In this document: positions 6,943-9,174 of the stretch, in pieces | How positions within the stretch are numbered: position 1 is the stretch's first letter | Layout of the letters: every line of letters begins with the position of its first letter | Assembly: GCA_900541905.1 (NCBI GenBank) | Contig: UQLQ01000043.1 | Span: 1-9,174 of the forward strand | Length of the DNA: 9,174 nt | Reading direction: 5' to 3' | Source of the DNA: an uncultured Oscillospiraceae bacterium | GTDB taxonomy: Bacteria > Bacillota > Clostridia > Oscillospirales > Acutalibacteraceae | Translations under genes and position numbers: made by a program | The notes under the pieces: generated by a model | What the model was told of the DNA's origin: nothing | Database searches by the model: none | The model's input: only the letters and a program-made list of their open reading frames with translations

Positions 6943-7962
6943 CTAATTATATTGCTCTAATTGATCCATCAAAGAACGAATGTCGTCAATAATGTTAATA
7001 CCAGAAGATTTTGCATAAATGCTTCCTAAATAAACAACCTTATCGTTTTGAACAGCACTTAATTGGTTCCACGTTTGAGGATTATTGGCAAATTCTTGTT
7101 CGTAAGAAGTTTTTAAATCATCACCTGTTTTGGTTGTTGGAGAAACAGCAAACAACAAATCAGGATTTGCAACGATTAAGTCTTCCATACTCAATTGTGC
7201 ATTCGAAACAGCTTGACCGTCTTTATCGGAAACATTTACATAGCCAAGTTTTTCTAACATATTACCCAAGTATCCGCCGCTGCCTTGCATGTATGATGGT
7301 GGATAGGAGAAGAGAATACCAACGGATTTACCACCGTTTTTCTCTTTAAATGCTGCCATATCAGTTTCAAGATCTGTGAATTTCTTCATAATAGCATCTG
7401 TTTCTTCTTTTTTATTGAATGCTTCGCCTAAAATTTGTACTTCTGTTTTAATATCTTCATATTGTACGGTAGGACCGGCATTTACATAGTAACAAGCAAT
7501 ACCTTGGCTTTCTAATGTATTACCGTACTTTTCTTTATTTGTGCTTGAGAGAATAACCAAATCCGGTTTTAAAGCAATGATGCTTTCCATATCAATTTCA
7601 TTCATACCGAATGGAAGACGTTCTGCCTCCAAATCGTCCGGCCACTCAGTAATGGAGGAGTTTGGAATTGCTACCATATCAACGCCCATTTCGTATAAAG
7701 TCATAACAGGACCTGCTGTCATAACAATAATACGTTCCGGTGTTTTTTCCATTTTTAAGCTTTCACCAAATTGTTCTTTCAAAGATTCCGGATATTTAAT
7801 TTCAAATCCTTCAGATTGCTGGTCTGCAGTAGAAACAGCAGCAGTAGAAGTTGCACCTGTTCCCGATTCTGTTGAACCGCCGGAACTGGAACAACCTGAA
7901 GCTACCATCAAAATTGCAGCTAATGCAGCCGCAACGCCAATAACACTTTTTTTCATTTTCAT
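6943..7962 (-). CDS. Substrate-binding lipoprotein, Fe-siderophore/haem/B12 class (periplasmic-binding-protein 2 fold)
   Basis: A 339-residue protein. The N-terminus MKMKK plus a hydrophobic stretch ends in the lipobox VASGC with Cys24 as lipidation site, then a Ser/Gly/Thr-rich linker to about residue 50. The binding domain shows the family order: PERIIVMTAGPVMTLYEMGV (75-94), MESIIALKPDLVIL (125-138, the usual x-E-x-I-x-x-L-x-P-D-L-V-I), a long central helix around 165-200, and MEDLIVANPDLLF in the second lobe, ending in a C-terminal helix. This is the BtuF/FhuD/FepB type, tethered to the outer face of the membrane. Its ATG lies only 2 nt after the NifH-like stop. The ribosome site GTGGGGAAA is formed by the last codons of that gene, so the two are probably translated together. 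Met3 is a possible alternative start. Confidence 0.93.
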   Translation of the reverse strand: MKMKKSVIGVAAALAAILMVASGCSSSGGSTESGTGATSTAAVSTADQQSEGFEIKYPESLKEQFGESLKMEKTPERIIVMTAGPVMTLYEMGVDMVAIPNSSITEWPDDLEAERLPFGMNEIDMESIIALKPDLVILSSTNKEKYGNTLESQGIACYYVNAGPTVQYEDIKTEVQILGEAFNKKEETDAIMKKFTDLETDMAAFKEKNGGKSVGILFSYPPSYMQGSGGYLGNMLEKLGYVNVSDKDGQAVSNAQLSMEDLIVANPDLLFAVSPTTKTGDDLKTSYEQEFANNPQTWNQLSAVQNDKVVYLGSIYAKSSGINIIDDIRSLMDQLEQYN

Positions 7963-7964
7963 TT

Positions 7965-8717
7965 CTATTTCCCCACTTTCATCATATCTCTTGCCAAAGC
8001 ACGATAAATTTCACACATTTCAGATCCAGGCAATGCTTCTAAAACAGTGCAGCCTTGATTTTCCGCAATTTGGATATCTCCGCATCTTGGAATGGTTGCT
8101 ACAATTGATGTTCCTATTTCTTCACATGCTTTTCTTACTATTTCATCTTCGTTTTCAATATTTTTCTTATTTAAAATTAAACCTTGTAATTTAGCGTAAC
8201 CTCTTTTGCCAAATCCTTTAATTGCAGTTGCAATATTATTGGCTGCAAACAGAGACATCATCTCACCTGATGATACCACATAAACATCTTCCGCATATCC
8301 GCCGCGAATTGGCATTGCAAATCCGCCGCAAACTACGTCACCCAATACGTCATACAGTACAACATCCGGCTGATACTTTTCAAAAAATTGAAGTTCTTCC
8401 AATTTTTCAAATGCTGTAATAATGCCTCTGCCGGCACAACCAACTCCGGGAGTAGGACCACCTGCTTCAATGCACAGAACACCGCCAAATCCGGTAAATA
8501 CAATATCCTCTACTTTCAAATCATCCCCCTTTGCCTTTATTTGTTCCAATACGGTGGGAATCCCTTTGCCACCCATCAAATTTTTTGTGGAATCTGATTT
8601 TGGGTCACAGCCTATTTGCACCACTTTATAACCTTCTTTGCTAAATGCTGCAGATAAGTTGGACGTTGTGGTAGATTTTCCTATACCGCCTTTTCCATAA
8701 ATTGCAATTTTCTTCAA
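7965..8717 (-). CDS. NifH/BchL/CfbC-like Fe-protein ATPase, first gene of the operon
   Basis: A 250-residue homologue of nitrogenase iron protein. P-loop GKGGIGKST is at 8-16. Switch I GCDPKSDST is at 36-44. The first cluster ligand Cys94 is in GGPTPGVGCAGRG, and Arg97 corresponds to the ADP-ribosylated arginine of NifH. The second ligand Cys130 is in DVLGDVVCGGFAMP, which is also switch II. A homodimer bridged by one [4Fe-4S] cluster is therefore expected, giving ATP-driven single-electron transfer to the alpha/beta-like pair encoded 2.9 kb downstream. It lacks the C-terminal extension of many NifH proteins (usually about 270-290 residues). The start codon is TTG, placed 6 nt after AGGGGG, and gives the canonical MKKIAIYGKGG N-terminus. 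It lies directly behind the operon promoter and operators. Confidence 0.93.
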   Translation of the reverse strand: MKKIAIYGKGGIGKSTTTSNLSAAFSKEGYKVVQIGCDPKSDSTKNLMGGKGIPTVLEQIKAKGDDLKVEDIVFTGFGGVLCIEAGGPTPGVGCAGRGIITAFEKLEELQFFEKYQPDVVLYDVLGDVVCGGFAMPIRGGYAEDVYVVSSGEMMSLFAANNIATAIKGFGKRGYAKLQGLILNKKNIENEDEIVRKACEEIGTSIVATIPRCGDIQIAENQGCTVLEALPGSEMCEIYRALARDMMKVGK

Positions 8718-8721
8718 AGCG

Positions 8722-8729
8722 CTCCCCCT
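8722..8729 (-). promoter_or_regulatory. Ribosome binding site fixing the TTG start of the NifH-like gene
   Basis: On the - strand AGGGGGAG lies immediately before CGCT and the TTG at 8717. No in-frame ATG or GTG is near, and the Fe-protein N-terminus begins exactly at the TTG. Strong pairing here probably compensates for the weak start codon. The palindrome at 8735-8752 ends only 5 nt upstream of it. Confidence 0.75.
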
Positions 8730-8734
8730 ACCAA

Positions 8735-8752
8735 AGTTAGTCTTAGCTAACT
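8735..8752. promoter_or_regulatory. Proximal palindrome AGTTAG-N6-CTAACT, candidate metalloregulator operator
   Basis: AGTTAG (8735-8740) and CTAACT (8747-8752) form a perfect 6+6 inverted repeat with spacer TCTTAG. The same GTTAG-N6-CTAAC core occurs at 8807-8822. The arms resemble half-sites bound by DtxR/IdeR-type iron regulators, although the spacing differs from the classical box. Lying in the leader just before the ribosome site, it could act as a roadblock operator or as an RNA hairpin. Confidence 0.6.
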
Positions 8753-8767
8753 ATTGATGAAAATAAA

Positions 8768-8803
8768 AGAGATCCTCCACACGATTTAGAATGATTGATC
8801 TCT
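8768..8803 (-). promoter_or_regulatory. Leader hairpin with U-rich tail, possible attenuator
   Basis: In the transcript AGAGATC (8803-8797) pairs perfectly with GATCTCT (8774-8768) around a 22-nt loop, and the stem is followed by TTTATTTTC. The shape resembles a terminator, but the stem is short (7 bp plus one G-U) and AT-rich with a large loop, so efficiency would be low without help. Confidence 0.35.
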
Positions 8804-8806
8804 CAA

Positions 8807-8822
8807 GTTAGCTTTCACTAAC
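8807..8822. promoter_or_regulatory. Distal palindrome GTTAG-N6-CTAAC over the transcription start
   Basis: GTTAG (8807-8811) and CTAAC (8818-8822) form a perfect inverted repeat with spacer CTTTCA. The site begins 4 bp downstream of the predicted -10 box and covers the expected start point near 8820, an ideal place for a repressor. Its centre is 71 bp from that of the second copy at 8735-8752. Confidence 0.65.
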
Positions 8823-8826
8823 CCAA

Positions 8827-8855
8827 ATAATAGCAAATTTTATTTCCCATGTCAA
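8827..8855 (-). promoter_or_regulatory. Sigma-A promoter of the nitrogenase-like/ABC operon
   Basis: On the - strand TTGACA (8855-8850) is a perfect -35 box, followed by a 17-bp spacer and TATTAT (8832-8827), a near-perfect -10 box. TGC just before the -10 gives an extended -10 element. Transcription should begin near 8820, about 100 nt before the NifH-like start. So strong a core promoter, overlapped by a palindrome at the start point, suggests control by repression. Confidence 0.85.
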
Positions 8856-8933
8856 TATATTTCCCAAAGATTTTGTACACATTTTCATATTGTATCAATT
8901 GCATATTTCGGTCTGATTGTGTCAAAAACCCGC

Positions 8934-8979
8934 AAAAAAGCAAGGGAGAAAGGAACCCTCAAAGGCCCTTCTCCCTTGC
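8934..8979 (-). terminator. Rho-independent terminator of the surface-protein gene
   Basis: On the - strand GCAAGGGAGAA (8979-8969) pairs over 11 bp with TTCTCCCTTGC (8950-8940), and the stem is followed directly by TTTTTT (8939-8934) and a second T-run. It lies about 60 nt beyond the stop of the surface-protein gene and about 80 bp before the -35 box of the next operon. The rest of 8718-9041 holds only the operon control elements; I see no gene in it. Confidence 0.9.
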
Positions 8980-9041
8980 ATACTAAAACTGTACATAGCA
9001 GAGCAGTTGTATTTATCTATCAGAGAAAACCATACTTGCTG

Positions 9042-9174
9042 CTATCTCTGCTTTTTACCTTTGGAAAGCATATATAAAAGCACTCCTGCTGTACATGCCG
9101 CACATATACTTACTACTGCAATAACTGCAACCATACTGTTTGTATCTCCTGTCCGGGGACTATCCATTCCTCCT
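9042..9174 (-). CDS. C-terminal fragment of a sortase-anchored surface protein (SPRTGD sorting signal)
   Basis: The reading frame enters from the right edge and ends at TAG (9044-9042). It shows a cell-wall sorting signal in correct order: SPRTGD, a short polar piece, a hydrophobic span of about 22 residues (MVAVIAVVSICAACTAGVLLYM) and a basic tail SKGKKQR at the stop. SPRTG is a variant of the LPXTG pentapeptide in which the first Leu is replaced by Ser, a form seen in clostridial surface proteins. An ATG at 9167-9165 is preceded by AGGAGGA, but the gap is only one base and a 41-residue product would be just an anchor. I therefore read it as internal, with the frame continuing as Gly-Gly upstream. 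The body of the protein is outside the window. Confidence 0.75.
   Translation of the reverse strand, partial: GGMDSPRTGDTNSMVAVIAVVSICAACTAGVLLYMLSKGKKQR

Noticed and set aside
7541..8194. A 217-codon + strand reading frame opposite the lipoprotein and NifH-like genes
   Set aside because: It is antisense to two well-supported genes and has low-complexity composition with no recognisable motif.
2516..8717. A true nitrogen-fixation (nif) operon
   Set aside because: The cofactor ligands are absent in the alpha-like protein, all P-cluster cysteines are absent in the beta-like protein, and there are no cofactor-assembly genes.
8757..8786. A short leader-peptide frame (GTG start, nine codons) in the operon leader
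   Set aside because: There is no ribosome site before the GTG and no runs of regulatory codons; it is probably chance.
9042..9167. A free-standing 41-residue membrane peptide starting at the ATG after AGGAGGA
   Set aside because: The spacing of one base is too short for a ribosome site, and SPRTGD plus helix plus basic tail is the standard end of a larger anchored protein.
1..9174. CRISPR arrays, tRNA or rRNA genes, insertion sequences
   Set aside because: I saw no regularly spaced repeats, no cloverleaf or rRNA-like stretches, and no transposase or flanking inverted repeats.

Overview
The window looks like chromosome from a low-GC anaerobic Gram-positive bacterium, most likely a member of the Clostridia (Bacillota). 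This rests on AT-rich codon use, SD-type ribosome sites (GGGGG, AGGAG), a diacylglycerol lipobox on the binding protein, a sortase-type C-terminal anchor at the right edge, and the family content (clostridial-type flavodoxin, GH10-like surface protein, DUF1294). I cannot assign a genus.

Left part (1-1995). The + strand opens with the last 48 codons of a MiaB/MtaB-type tRNA methylthiotransferase (TRAM domain), followed by a bidirectional hairpin terminator. That terminator also serves a convergent gene for a membrane-anchored glycosyl-hydrolase-like (GHL10/DUF187) protein. A divergent + strand gene encodes a three-helix DUF1294 membrane protein. It ends at a 14-bp perfect hairpin shared with the convergent operon described next.

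Main part (1997-8717, all on the - strand). One tightly packed seven-gene operon is read from right to left: NifH-like Fe protein, substrate-binding lipoprotein, FecCD-type permease, FepC/FecE-type ATPase, nitrogenase-component-1 alpha-like protein, component-1 beta-like protein, flavodoxin. Gaps are 2, 16, 27 and 21 nt, then an 8-nt overlap, then 6 nt. It therefore combines an ABC importer of the iron-siderophore/haem/cobalamin class with a complete two-component nitrogenase-like reductase and a likely electron donor. The alpha-like subunit keeps the three cluster cysteines of the superfamily. The beta-like subunit has lost all three (Ser/Thr at those positions), and the FeMo-cofactor ligands are missing. 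It is therefore not a nitrogenase. By analogy with DPOR, COR and CfbCD, I infer ATP-driven reduction of an imported ligand, plausibly a metal chelate or tetrapyrrole.

Control region (8718-8855). A near-consensus extended -10 sigma-A promoter reads into the operon. Two copies of the palindrome GTTAG-N6-CTAAC lie over the start point and just before the first ribosome site. Between them is a hairpin followed by a U-rich run. The palindromes resemble metal-dependent (DtxR/IdeR-like) operators, which would fit an iron-responsive operon; this is an inference.

Right edge (8934-9174). This is the 3' end of a - strand surface-protein gene with an SPRTGD sortase-type sorting signal, followed by its own rho-independent terminator. 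That terminator insulates it from the operon promoter.
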